From Bacillota bacterium (GTDB taxonomy: Bacteria > Bacillota > Clostridia > Acetivibrionales > DTU013), in NCBI GenBank assembly GCA_023411645.1, contig JAEYON010000177.1, forward strand, positions 1 to 12,896: 12,896 nt of DNA, read 5' to 3'. A program made the translations under genes and the position numbers. Under the pieces are notes generated by a model, which was not told the DNA's origin, did not search any database, and saw only the letters and a program-made list of their open reading frames with translations. This document shows, piece after piece, positions 1-7,070 of the stretch; position 1 is the stretch's first letter, and each line of letters starts with the position of its first letter.

Positions 1-180
1 ATCACCGGGTTCGTCCTTAATCAACCGGGCTTGATTAGCTTTAACCTTTATGGGCTTGATTTATACCTGTTTTTCTTTTTTATCCTCTGTTTTATCAGAG
101 TATCATCCATTATGCTCCGGCGTCATAGTGAAATAATATGTGACAGAATGACAAATAGTCAGAAGGGGATTGCATAAAGC
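1..180. other. Intergenic region downstream of the second HATPase gene
   Basis: No gene is visible here. The stretch contains a 10-base direct repeat, GGGCTTGATT, at 27-36 and 52-61. The first copy is part of a short inverted repeat (TAATCAA at 18-24, TTGATTA at 31-37, six-base loop). A second weak hairpin is CTCTG/CAGAG around 85-101. Neither hairpin is followed by a T run on either strand, so I do not call a terminator for the gene that ends at 181. Confidence 0.4.
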
Positions 181-663
181 TTACTGATCTGAAGACGGTT
201 GATCGTGTGTGATTCCCTTTAATATTGCTATCTTGTTTCCTTTACTGTTTACTTTCACTTTATCACATAGGCTTCTTAAGATAAGAATTCCTCTTCCGCT
301 TTCAGTCATATCCGATGGCTGCGGTTCTTCACAGAAAGCCTTTAACCGATCGCAGGTATGGACGTAATCATATCCACATCCTTCGTCCTCAATAACAATA
401 TACAACTTGCCATGTGTTCCGATACCGGCATTGATCTTAACGCTTTTACTCTCATCTTCCATATTACCATGCCTTATTGCGTTTATCAGCAGCTCGTTTA
501 GTATAACCTTCAGTTCAAACAAAACAGATTCGTTCAGCTGCCCACACTTGCACTGAAGACTGCTAATCAGTTCCTCTACTACGATCCGTATACTATTGAT
601 TGTACTTGGTACTAAATTGCTGTAGAAACCAAGACTTTTCACTAAATTCCACGTCCCTTTCAC
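181..663 (-). CDS. HATPase anti-sigma factor / serine kinase, RsbW-SpoIIAB-like, with complete ATP site
   Basis: A 160-residue cytoplasmic protein of the GHKL/HATPase_c_2 family, whose members bind a sigma factor and phosphorylate a STAS-domain antagonist. All three nucleotide-binding boxes can be seen: the N box around residues 57-65 (E57, N61, H65), the G1 box D93-x-G95-x-G97, and a G2 box around 123-134 (GRG, then a hydrophobic helix). The start is ambiguous. GTG at 663 gives 160 residues but has only a weak GGA upstream; GTG at 642 would give 153 residues and lies behind AAAGGGA at a long spacing. The gene follows the sigma-factor gene but is separated by a 150-base leader holding a SigB-like promoter and a terminator-like hairpin. 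It is probably a second regulator, or the active kinase, of the same module. It could instead serve another sigma factor or a PP2C switch. The family call is firm; the partner is inferred. Confidence 0.85.
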   Translation of the reverse strand: MKGTWNLVKSLGFYSNLVPSTINSIRIVVEELISSLQCKCGQLNESVLFELKVILNELLINAIRHGNMEDESKSVKINAGIGTHGKLYIVIEDEGCGYDYVHTCDRLKAFCEEPQPSDMTESGRGILILRSLCDKVKVNSKGNKIAILKGITHDQPSSDQ

Positions 664-682
664 ATATCATATCCACGAATGT

Positions 683-709
683 AAAAATCAGCTGTCCTTT
701 GAAACAGCT
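683..709 (-). terminator. Terminator-like hairpin in the leader between the sigma gene and the second HATPase gene
   Basis: Read on the minus strand, AGCTGT (709-704) and ACAGCT (695-690) form a 6-bp stem. Two G-U pairs could extend it to 8 bp, closing a CAAA loop. It is followed by GA and five T residues (687-683). This is the form of a weak intrinsic terminator. It lies downstream of the SigB-like promoter at 761-786 and upstream of the HATPase start, so it could end the sigma operon transcript, attenuate the HATPase transcript, or both. Confidence 0.5.
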
Positions 710-760
710 ATACTTCACAAGCCGGACACAATACCACAGCACGACCTGTCTGTGTATAAT

Positions 761-786
761 TTACCCCGCCGAGGGTTTTGATAAAC
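761..786 (-). promoter_or_regulatory. SigB/SigF-type promoter for the second HATPase gene
   Basis: On the minus strand a GTTTAT -35 element (786-781) is separated by 14 bases from a GGGTAA -10 element (766-761), which continues into ATTA. The Bacillus SigB consensus is approximately GTTTAA-N12-15-GGGTAT, and SigF promoters have a similar GG-rich -10. The element lies 28 bases beyond the sigma gene stop and about 100 bases before the HATPase start, in the right orientation. There is no good vegetative -35/-10 pair nearby. The match is seen in the sequence; recognition by the sigma factor encoded at 814-1575 is inferred. Confidence 0.6.
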
Positions 787-813
787 ATAGTATTTTGTGA
801 GTATGGGGCCGTA

Positions 814-1575
814 TTATTTAGCCATTAGGTTTCTGAATCTCTCAAGAACTTTACGTTCAAGACGTGATATATACATTTGAGAAACACCGATTCTATCTGC
901 TATCTCTTTTTGCGTCATTTTATTGAAAAAACGAAGTCTTATAAACTCTCTCTCAGCCTCACTGAACTTATTGAAGCTCTTCTCAAGAAAATCTCTATTC
1001 TCGATTCTTTCAAATGTTGTATCTTCATATCCGATGGTCTCATGTAGCTCCAGGTCATCGTCACTGAAGGCATTCTGGTCAAAGGACTGCATATTATATG
1101 CATTCCAGGACTCAATAATCTCGAGTACTGTCTCGGTTCTGATATTCAGGTAGGCGGCAATCTCATCCACCTTCGGGACTCTATTCAGTTCCTGTGATAG
1201 ATGATCCTTAGCAAAATTCACCTTCTGATATACTTCATATATTCGTCTGGGAATCCTGATAGCAGCACTTTTATCCCGAAAATACCTTTTGATCTCGCCA
1301 ATAATAGTAGGCGTAGCAAAGCTGACGAACTTAAACCCTTTATCCGGGCTGAATCGCTCCACTGCTTTAATAAGTGCTATTGAAGCCACTTGATAGATAT
1401 CATCGAAATCTACTCCGCGGTTTATAAATTTCCTTGAGATGATTTCAGCCAGATATAAATATCTGTTTACAATCTCATTTCTGACGGCAGAGTCTCTATC
1501 GATGCTATATCTGATAAAGAGAGCATCGGTATCTTCCGATTCTTTTGATACAGTTGATTCACGATTGTAATTCAT
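814..1575 (-). CDS. RNA polymerase sigma factor of the SigB/SigF/SigG group
   Basis: A 253-residue alternative sigma-70 factor, the usual length for the SigB/SigF/SigG group. Region 2 spans about residues 34-104. It includes a core-binding stretch (GVDFDDIYQVA, 54-64) and a -10-recognition/melting stretch (FKFVSFATPTIIGEIKRYFRD, beginning at 81). Region 3 follows from about 106 (IRIPRR) to 185. Region 4 covers about 200-250, with the helix-turn-helix at 220-241 (TQKEIADRIGVSQMYISRLE). The ATG at 1575 follows AGGTGAT at good spacing and overlaps the end of the anti-sigma gene by 17 bases, implying translational coupling, as in other sigB/spoIIA operons. It should direct polymerase to general-stress, cell-envelope or developmental promoters. 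Its regulators are the STAS and HATPase proteins beside it. Whether the regulon is stress or sporulation cannot be decided here, but the absence of spoIIA-type neighbours favours a SigB-like role. Confidence 0.93.
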   Translation of the reverse strand: MNYNRESTVSKESEDTDALFIRYSIDRDSAVRNEIVNRYLYLAEIISRKFINRGVDFDDIYQVASIALIKAVERFSPDKGFKFVSFATPTIIGEIKRYFRDKSAAIRIPRRIYEVYQKVNFAKDHLSQELNRVPKVDEIAAYLNIRTETVLEIIESWNAYNMQSFDQNAFSDDDLELHETIGYEDTTFERIENRDFLEKSFNKFSEAEREFIRLRFFNKMTQKEIADRIGVSQMYISRLERKVLERFRNLMAK

Positions 1576-1969
1576 TGCTGGAGATCACCTCAAAATTTCT
1601 TGTCATCGAGAATACAAAGTTTTTTCCATTAGGACAATACTCGACCTCATCCATAAATGCGTTGATAATGGCAATTCCTAATCCGTCGTCGTCCTCGCTA
1701 AACAAACAGTTAATATTATCAATGTCAGAGTTGAAATAAACCTTAAGTTTATCTGAATAGATATTAAAACGGATTTCGTATTGTCTGTCAGGAGTATCGG
1801 CTAAACTGATGATCCTGTTGCAAACCTCCGATACGGCTACCTTGATATCCTCTACAGTATCAATGTCGAATCCGGATCTGGTGGCAATACCAGATGCTGT
1901 CAGCCTTGCAACGCTGACATACCCGGGTTTGCAGGGCAGTGTTAAAATTATTGAATCCTTTGCTTCCAT
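1559..1969 (-). CDS. RsbW-like anti-sigma factor with degenerate ATP-binding site
   Basis: A 136-residue protein of RsbW/SpoIIAB length and position, between the STAS gene and the sigma gene. The fold signature is clear at the N-box helix (DIKVAVSEVCNRII, 41-54, with E48 and N51) and at the G2-like segment DDGLGIAIINAFMDEVEY (94-111), which closely resembles the RsbW C-terminal half. The G1 box (D-x-G-x-G) expected around residues 78-92 is absent: the segment reads FNSDIDNINCLFSEDD. The N-box histidine is also replaced. It may therefore bind the sigma factor without efficiently phosphorylating the antagonist. The ATG at 1969 lies behind AAGGAGCG, and the gene starts 27 bases after the STAS gene. 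Binding of the overlapping sigma gene product is inferred from gene order and family. Confidence 0.82.
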   Translation of the reverse strand: MEAKDSIILTLPCKPGYVSVARLTASGIATRSGFDIDTVEDIKVAVSEVCNRIISLADTPDRQYEIRFNIYSDKLKVYFNSDIDNINCLFSEDDDGLGIAIINAFMDEVEYCPNGKNFVFSMTRNFEVISSNELQS

Positions 1970-1996
1970 TTTACTTCGCTCCTTCTATACAATGCA

Positions 1997-2311
1997 TCAA
2001 CGAATGATAAAAAGCTTGTCCAGACCGGTAATGTTAAATAGCTTCTTGATGTTGTCCCTGATGTTCTCAAGACTGATATTCCTGCCTGTAAGCTTGGCTT
2101 TCTTCAAAGCACCGACAAATATGCCCAGGCCGGTGCTATCAATATAGTCCAAACCATCGCAATCAATAACAATATCCTTCACACTGTTATCCACAAGATG
2201 ATATAGATTCTCTTTGAACTGTGCAGCAGTGTATATGTCAATCTCTCCTCGCAACACAACCCTTTCTGCATGCTCCATTCTTTCCTCTTTCATGATCAAT
2301 TCACTTGCCAT
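1997..2311 (-). CDS. STAS-domain anti-anti-sigma factor, RsbV/SpoIIAA-like
   Basis: A single-STAS-domain protein of 104 residues. In this family the unphosphorylated form captures the HATPase anti-sigma factor and frees the sigma factor; phosphorylation of a conserved serine switches it off. The motif YIDSTGLGIFV is present, placing the phospho-acceptor serine at residue 59. The N-terminal strand region (RVVLRGEIDIYTAAQF) and C-terminal strand (LFNITGLDKLFIIR) are typical. I chose ATG at 2311, seven bases behind AGGAGG; a GTG at 2317 would sit too close to that site and add only two residues. It begins 15 bases after the membrane-protein gene, so the two are surely co-transcribed. The motif looks functional, so some kinase in the cell should act on it. 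The downstream HATPase (181-663) is the better candidate because its ATP site is intact. Confidence 0.9.
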   Translation of the reverse strand: MASELIMKEERMEHAERVVLRGEIDIYTAAQFKENLYHLVDNSVKDIVIDCDGLDYIDSTGLGIFVGALKKAKLTGRNISLENIRDNIKKLFNITGLDKLFIIR

Positions 2312-2326
2312 CTGCACCCCTCCTGT

Positions 2327-3307
2327 TCATTTCTCCATAAGAAATTGTATTAATTTTTCTGCTTTGTCGATCTGCTCACAGCCAACAAATATACATGCGA
2401 TCTTCTCGTTACCAAGAACGCCTGTCTCCTCCAGAACCGCGCTGTTCGATACATCAATTCCAAAAAGGTGCGTCTGAGCAGGTTCCTGTGCTGTATTGTC
2501 AGTCGCTTCCTCCTCAGATAATTCATCTGTTCCTATGGTCTGGTCTTCAACCGCTACAACAAATTCCTTATTCGCTTCCAGATCCACACCGAGTCCGGGT
2601 GCGATTTCATCCAGGCTCATAAGTGCCCCCTGTTTAGCATATCTATTAAAAGTAGTCTTGTCCAATATAAAAACGTCGATATCACCAGCCGCCATCAGAA
2701 CAGTTGCTTTCATCTCCATTGCATACTGCTGTTCCCCCATACTGTCATCTCCCAGATATGCCCCGTCGATTCCCGGTTCTGCTATCTGAGGAACATTTGC
2801 TTTTATACTGTCTTTAAGAGCGTCCGTTGCATCTGAGTATATGAAACTTCCTACAAATGCCAGATTGAAATCCGGCCTTACTGTATTAACACATCCCCTT
2901 ACCGTAAATACTATAATAAGAATCACTGCAATTATAGCAAGTATGTGATATTTATAATAGTAGAAAAAATTCTTAGCCTTCTTTTCGTCTATTCCTGCTT
3001 TTTTCAACAGCGGGGCTGCTTTTCCGGGTGTATACTCTTTCTGCGGAACTTCATAGCCCATTAGGACATCATATGCTTTTGTAATCTGTTCAAAGCTATA
3101 TTCGTTAGACCGCTCTGTCTTGGCCGTCACGGCAGCAGGATCTTGCAGAGTCTTTCCCTCTGGATCTTCTCCGGTCTCTTGATTCTCTTCCATAAATGCC
3201 TGTTCAGCTTTATGTCTTTTAAGGTATATGGCATATTTTCTTTCTATCTCATTTCGGGTAGCGTCCTTCGTGACCCTAAGGATCTTCCGTGCTTCTTTTT
3301 TATCCAT
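2327..3307 (-). CDS. Membrane protein with J-like N-terminus and extracytoplasmic domain
   Basis: A 326-residue protein I cannot name. Residues 1-35 (MDKKEARKILRVTKDATRNEI and on) and 68-84 (FEQITKAYDVLMGYEVP) look like the first and last helices of a DnaJ J domain. The catalytic HPD tripeptide is absent (HKA at 32-34), and an acidic insert lies between the helices. Only one membrane segment is seen, at about 119-138 (YHILAIIAVILIIVF). A C-terminal domain of about 185 residues follows. Basic residues before the segment and its single passage suggest this domain faces outside. The stretch AGDIDVFILDKTTFNRYAKQG (from 207) resembles a hinge region of extracellular solute-binding proteins, a weak similarity only. 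The ATG at 3307 follows AAGGAG/GAGG. The gene starts 40 bases after lysS and leads directly into the STAS gene, so a role in sensing or anchoring for the sigma module is plausible but unproven. Confidence 0.7.
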   Translation of the reverse strand: MDKKEARKILRVTKDATRNEIERKYAIYLKRHKAEQAFMEENQETGEDPEGKTLQDPAAVTAKTERSNEYSFEQITKAYDVLMGYEVPQKEYTPGKAAPLLKKAGIDEKKAKNFFYYYKYHILAIIAVILIIVFTVRGCVNTVRPDFNLAFVGSFIYSDATDALKDSIKANVPQIAEPGIDGAYLGDDSMGEQQYAMEMKATVLMAAGDIDVFILDKTTFNRYAKQGALMSLDEIAPGLGVDLEANKEFVVAVEDQTIGTDELSEEEATDNTAQEPAQTHLFGIDVSNSAVLEETGVLGNEKIACIFVGCEQIDKAEKLIQFLMEK

Positions 3308-3347
3308 TCAACCTCACTCCTTAGTTTAATCCAAACAATTACCAAAA

Positions 3348-4850
3348 TTACTCCTTTGGCTTCATTGTGGGAAAGAGGAGGATGTCCCTGATAGAGTATG
3401 AGTCAGTCAAAAGCATAATCAATCTGTCAATGCCGATACCTAGTCCGCCTGTGGGAGGAAGGCCATATTCCAGTGCGTTTACATAATCATCATCCATCAT
3501 ATTTGCTTCGTCATCCCCTGCTTCCCTCTTCTTCACCTGTTGCATGAATCTGTCCATTTGATCTATCGGATCGTTCAGTTCCGAATAAGCATTAGCCATT
3601 TCTCTGCCTGTTATGAAAAGTTCAAACCTCTCGGTCAATTCCGGCTTGTCGGGTTTTCTCTTTGTCAAAGGTGATATCTCAACAGGGTAATCTATAATAA
3701 ATGTCGGCTGGACCAAATGTTCCTCCGCCATTTCCTCGAATACAAGGCTCATGACCTCTCCCTTTGACATTTTTCCGTCTACATGCAGCTTCTTTTCACG
3801 GGCAGCATTGCATGCTTCTTCATCACTGCCGATCTTATCAAAATCAATACCTGAATATTTCAGAACAGCCTCTTGCATTGTCATCCTGTTCCACGGAGGA
3901 GCCAAATTGATCTCCTCGCCTTGATAATTTATTATGGTTGTTCCCAGCACTTTTTCGGCTACAGTGGAAATCAACGCTTCGGTGAGCTCCATCATTCCCT
4001 TATAATCTGTATATGCTTCATAAACCTCCATCATCGTAAACTCAGGGTTGTGTTTAATGGACATCCCTTCATTTCTGAACATCCTGCCCATCTCATAAAC
4101 TTTTTCCAGGCCGCCAACAATAAGCCGCTTTAGATAAAGCTCCGGTGCGATCCTCAGGAAGAGATCCATATCAAGCGTGTTGTGATGTGTAACAAACGGC
4201 TTTGCTGTGGCGCCACCCTGTATAGTATTCAAGATCGGTGTATCTACCTCAAGGAATCCTCTGTCATCGAGAAATCTTCGAATTTCCTTTATGATTTTAC
4301 TCCTGGTAATAAACGTCTTGCGCACGTCGGGATTGATGATCAAATCAACATATCTTTGCCTGTAACGCAGATCAACATCCTTCAGTCCATGCCATTTTTC
4401 CGGCAGTGGCTGGAGTGACTTGGCTAGCAATCGGATGCTGGATGTCTTGATGGATATTTCCCCTTTATGAGTTTTAAAAACAGAGCCCATCACACCAACA
4501 ATATCCCCTATGTCAAACTTCTTAAAATCCTCGTAGGCCTCTTGTCCTACGTCATCGATCTTGACATATAGCTGGATTTTCCCGTCACGGTCCTGCAGAT
4601 CACAAAAGCTGGCCTTGCCCATTCCCCTTTTTGACATCAGCCTGCCCGCAACAGAAACTTCTGTACCTTCCATTTTATCGAAGTTTTCTATGATCTCGTT
4701 CGAGTGATGAGTTACATCATATTTTATTATTTGAAAAGGATCCTTCCCGCTTTGCTGAAGCTCCTTCAATTTCATTCTTCTCACCCTGAGAATTTCATTA
4801 AGATCCTCGAGATCATTTATATCTGCGTTGTTTTCAATATGATCAGCCAT
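3348..4850 (-). CDS. lysS: Lysyl-tRNA synthetase, class II
   Basis: A 500-residue enzyme that charges tRNA-Lys with lysine using ATP in the cytoplasm; its length is normal for bacterial LysS. Residues about 64-145 form the anticodon-binding OB fold (VSVAGRLMSKRGMGKASFCDL). The class II catalytic core follows, with motif 1 near 185-210 (RRFLDDRGFLEVDTPIL), motif 2 at 253-280 (EMGRMFRNEG, then HNPEFTMMEVYEAY) and motif 3 at 468-500 (GLGIGIDRLIMLL, then FPTMKPK). Lysine-pocket residues in ITGREMANAYSELNDP are also intact. The ATG at 4850 follows AGGAGGAAGG. It lies 139 bases downstream of greA, a pairing common in Clostridia. The leader shows no T-box specifier or antiterminator sequence, but has a strong inverted repeat. 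There is no terminator between it and the sigma-module membrane protein gene. Confidence 0.98.
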   Translation of the reverse strand: MADHIENNADINDLEDLNEILRVRRMKLKELQQSGKDPFQIIKYDVTHHSNEIIENFDKMEGTEVSVAGRLMSKRGMGKASFCDLQDRDGKIQLYVKIDDVGQEAYEDFKKFDIGDIVGVMGSVFKTHKGEISIKTSSIRLLAKSLQPLPEKWHGLKDVDLRYRQRYVDLIINPDVRKTFITRSKIIKEIRRFLDDRGFLEVDTPILNTIQGGATAKPFVTHHNTLDMDLFLRIAPELYLKRLIVGGLEKVYEMGRMFRNEGMSIKHNPEFTMMEVYEAYTDYKGMMELTEALISTVAEKVLGTTIINYQGEEINLAPPWNRMTMQEAVLKYSGIDFDKIGSDEEACNAAREKKLHVDGKMSKGEVMSLVFEEMAEEHLVQPTFIIDYPVEISPLTKRKPDKPELTERFELFITGREMANAYSELNDPIDQMDRFMQQVKKREAGDDEANMMDDDYVNALEYGLPPTGGLGIGIDRLIMLLTDSYSIRDILLFPTMKPKE

Positions 4851-4905
4851 TTACCTTCCTCCTAAGCTTTATGTATATTTATCTGTAAAAAATATCTGCG
4901 ATATG

Positions 4906-4944
4906 TAAGAATAACAGCTTATATAAGATAAACTGTTATTCTTA
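4906..4944. repeat. 12-bp perfect inverted repeat between greA and lysS
   Basis: TAAGAATAACAG at 4906-4917 and CTGTTATTCTTA at 4933-4944 form a perfect 12-bp stem around a 15-base loop. The loop itself contains the palindrome CTTATATAAG. On the transcribed (minus) strand the hairpin is not followed immediately by T residues. About 12 bases later comes a weak ATATC-GCA-GATAT hairpin with six T residues. Together they could act as a partial terminator, processing site or leader element controlling lysS relative to greA. The stem is certain; the role is inferred. Confidence 0.6.
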
Positions 4945-4989
4945 ATTATTATATATTAAATTATTCCTTAGGTACAACTCTCTGCAGCT

Positions 4990-5466
4990 TTATTTTTCTA
5001 TCTTTAATATTTTAAACTTTAAAATACCGTCCGGAACTGCCACTTCAACAACGCTACCCTTCTTTTGATGCATCAGTGCTGCTCCGACAGGGGATTCATT
5101 CGATATTTTAAACTGGGCAGGATCTGCCTCCGTCGAACCCACAATCAAATAAACGATCTCATCGTTATACTCCATATCAAGAAGACGCACCTTTGAACCG
5201 ATTGTCACCTTATCGGTACTGACATCCTCCTCATCAATAATTCTTGCATTCTTCAGCATTGTCTCCAACTGAACAATCCTGCCCTCGACGTATGCCTGTT
5301 CATTTTTGGCTTCATCATATTCCGAATTTTCCGAGATGTCCCCAAATGAGAGCGCAACCTTTATTCTTTCCTTTATTTCCATTCTTTTAGGACCTCTCAA
5401 CTGCTCAAGCTCTTCCTCCAGCTTCTTCAAGCCTTCATAAGTTAGTATGACTTCTTTGCCTGCCAT
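4990..5466 (-). CDS. greA: Transcription elongation factor GreA
   Basis: A 158-residue factor that rescues backtracked RNA polymerase by stimulating cleavage of the nascent RNA. The N-terminal coiled coil occupies about residues 8-75. Its acidic tip sequence FGDISENSEYDEAK carries the metal-supporting acids D43 and E46. The C-terminal FKBP-like domain runs from about 85 (TIGSKVRLLD) to 158, with the conserved ISNESPVGAALMHQKKGSVVEV. The length equals the family norm. The ATG at 5466 lies behind AAAGGAGAGG. A perfect TTGACA (5536-5531, minus strand) lies upstream without a well-spaced -10, so a promoter of its own is possible but unclear. The gene is followed by lysS and probably shares its transcript. 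Confidence 0.98.
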   Translation of the reverse strand: MAGKEVILTYEGLKKLEEELEQLRGPKRMEIKERIKVALSFGDISENSEYDEAKNEQAYVEGRIVQLETMLKNARIIDEEDVSTDKVTIGSKVRLLDMEYNDEIVYLIVGSTEADPAQFKISNESPVGAALMHQKKGSVVEVAVPDGILKFKILKIEK

Positions 5467-5567
5467 TTAGAGCCTCTCCTTTACCTATAAATTTGTGTTG
5501 ATAATATATGCATTTACTCCGCATTTATTCTGTCAATGTATCATTCTTGTAAGTCGTCAGGCTGTCC

Positions 5568-7070
5568 TTAAACTGTCGTTTCATTATCCTTCAGTATAAC
5601 ATCGTGAGCACCGCCTTCAATGATACTGGTAGAAGAGACAAGTGTTAGTCTTGCCCTGCTGTGGAGTTCATCAAGGTTCAATACCCCGCATGTACACATA
5701 GTTGATTTAATTTTGCTCAAAGTAGTCTCAAGGTTATCCTTGAGGTTGCCGGCATATGGCACATAAGAATCGACGCCTTCCTCAAAGTCCAGCTTCTGCT
5801 TTCCTCCCATGTCGTATCTCTGCCAGTTACGCGCCCTGTTGGAGCCCTCGCCCCAGTATTCCTTGACGTAGTTGTTGCCGATCCTCAGTTTTCTTGTGGG
5901 ACTTTCATCAAATCTGGCAAAGTACCTGCCAAGCATGATAAAATTCGCACCCATGGCAAGTGCAAGCGTCATATGGTAATCATGAACGATCCCGCCGTCT
6001 GAGCAGATCGGAACATAAATACCTGTTTTCCTGAAATACTCATCCCTTGCATTGGCAACTTCAATGACCGCCGTTGCCTGGCCGCGGCCGATACCCTTTT
6101 GCTCTCTGGTGATACAGATGGACCCTCCTCCGACACCGACCTTGACAAAGTCAGTTCCAGCCTCGACCAGATATAAAAAGCCTTCCTTGTCAACAACGTT
6201 TCCGCCGCCGACCTTCACCTCGCCGTGATACTTTTTCTTGATCCACTCGATAGTTTCCTTCTGATATTCTGTATAACCATCTGACGAATCCACACACAGA
6301 ATATCCGCACCTGCATCCACAAGGGCCGGCACCCTGTCCATGTAATCCCTGGTGTTTATTCCGGCTCCGGTTATAAGCCTTTTATGAGAATCCAGCAATT
6401 CAAGTGGATTTTCCTTATGACTATCGTAGTCCTTCCTGAAAACCATATATACCAGATTCTGATTCTTATCAATGATCGGAAGGCAGTTCAGCTTGTGGTC
6501 CCATATCATATCGTTGGCTTCTTTAAGGGTGATTCCTTCTTCTCCAAAAATCAGAGCCTTGAACGGCGTCATGAATTCTTTGATTTTCGTGTCTGTTGGC
6601 GTCCTGCTGACCCTGTAATCCCTACTGGTGACAATTCCAAGCAGCTTTCCGGTAGAAGACCCGTCCTCCGTTATTGCAATGGTGGAATGACCTGTACGCG
6701 CCTTCAGTTCAAGCACATCCATAAGGGTGTCATCTGGCTTAAGGTTTGAATCGCTGACAACAAACCCTGCTTTGTATTTCTTTACCTTACTGACCATTTC
6801 AGCCTGCTTTTCAATAGGCTGTGATACAAAAATAAAAGAAAGACCTCCGCATCTTGCCAGCTCGATTGCCATTCCTGAGTCGGAAACAGCCTGCATAACT
6901 GCTGATACGAGCGGTATATTTATTTCCAGAGAGGCCTTTTCATCTTTATTAAATTTAACGATCGGAGTTTTCAAACTAATATTCTGAGGTGTACATTCTT
7001 TGGATGTGAGGTTCGGCAATAACAGGTACTCATTAAAAGTCCTGGATGGTTCATTGTAATAAAACGCCAT
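5568..7070 (-). CDS. guaB: Inosine-5'-monophosphate dehydrogenase
   Basis: A 500-residue enzyme that oxidises IMP to XMP with NAD, the committed step of GMP synthesis. The catalytic barrel is interrupted by a two-CBS regulatory module at about residues 105-220 (KARTGHSTIAITED, then GIVTSRDYR). Catalytic elements are visible: D261 in VDSSDG, the active-site loop VGVGGGSICITREQ with nucleophile C319, D358 in ICSDGG, R382 in MLGRYFARF, and the mobile-flap dyad R418-Y419 in ARNWQRYDMGG. The loop reads GGGSICITREQ rather than the more usual GPGSICTTR. From memory, this loop, the flap and the numbering match the Tritrichomonas foetus enzyme. The ATG at 7070 lies behind AGGAGGTAAG, and a strong vegetative promoter lies 64 bases further upstream. 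It is probably transcribed alone: greA begins 101 bases downstream. Confidence 0.97.
   Translation of the reverse strand: MAFYYNEPSRTFNEYLLLPNLTSKECTPQNISLKTPIVKFNKDEKASLEINIPLVSAVMQAVSDSGMAIELARCGGLSFIFVSQPIEKQAEMVSKVKKYKAGFVVSDSNLKPDDTLMDVLELKARTGHSTIAITEDGSSTGKLLGIVTSRDYRVSRTPTDTKIKEFMTPFKALIFGEEGITLKEANDMIWDHKLNCLPIIDKNQNLVYMVFRKDYDSHKENPLELLDSHKRLITGAGINTRDYMDRVPALVDAGADILCVDSSDGYTEYQKETIEWIKKKYHGEVKVGGGNVVDKEGFLYLVEAGTDFVKVGVGGGSICITREQKGIGRGQATAVIEVANARDEYFRKTGIYVPICSDGGIVHDYHMTLALAMGANFIMLGRYFARFDESPTRKLRIGNNYVKEYWGEGSNRARNWQRYDMGGKQKLDFEEGVDSYVPYAGNLKDNLETTLSKIKSTMCTCGVLNLDELHSRARLTLVSSTSIIEGGAHDVILKDNETTV

Noticed and set aside
18..37. Terminator at the end of the second HATPase gene
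   Set aside because: The TAATCAA/TTGATTA hairpin is short, over 140 bases from the gene, and lacks a T run on either strand.
1809..2147. Plus-strand 112-codon open frame opposite the anti-sigma and STAS genes
   Set aside because: It is antisense to two genes with clear family motifs and has no ribosome site or recognisable domain.
4851..4989. T-box riboswitch upstream of lysS
   Set aside because: The conserved T-box core and antiterminator sequence are not present in the minus-strand leader; only a simple inverted repeat is seen.
5503..5536. greA promoter built on TTGACA at 5531-5536
   Set aside because: The -35 is perfect, but the only -10-like sequence (TATATT) is 22 bases away, too far for a confident call.
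6384..6749. Plus-strand 121-codon open frame within guaB
   Set aside because: It lies fully inside the well-conserved IMPDH gene on the other strand and shows no protein-family features.
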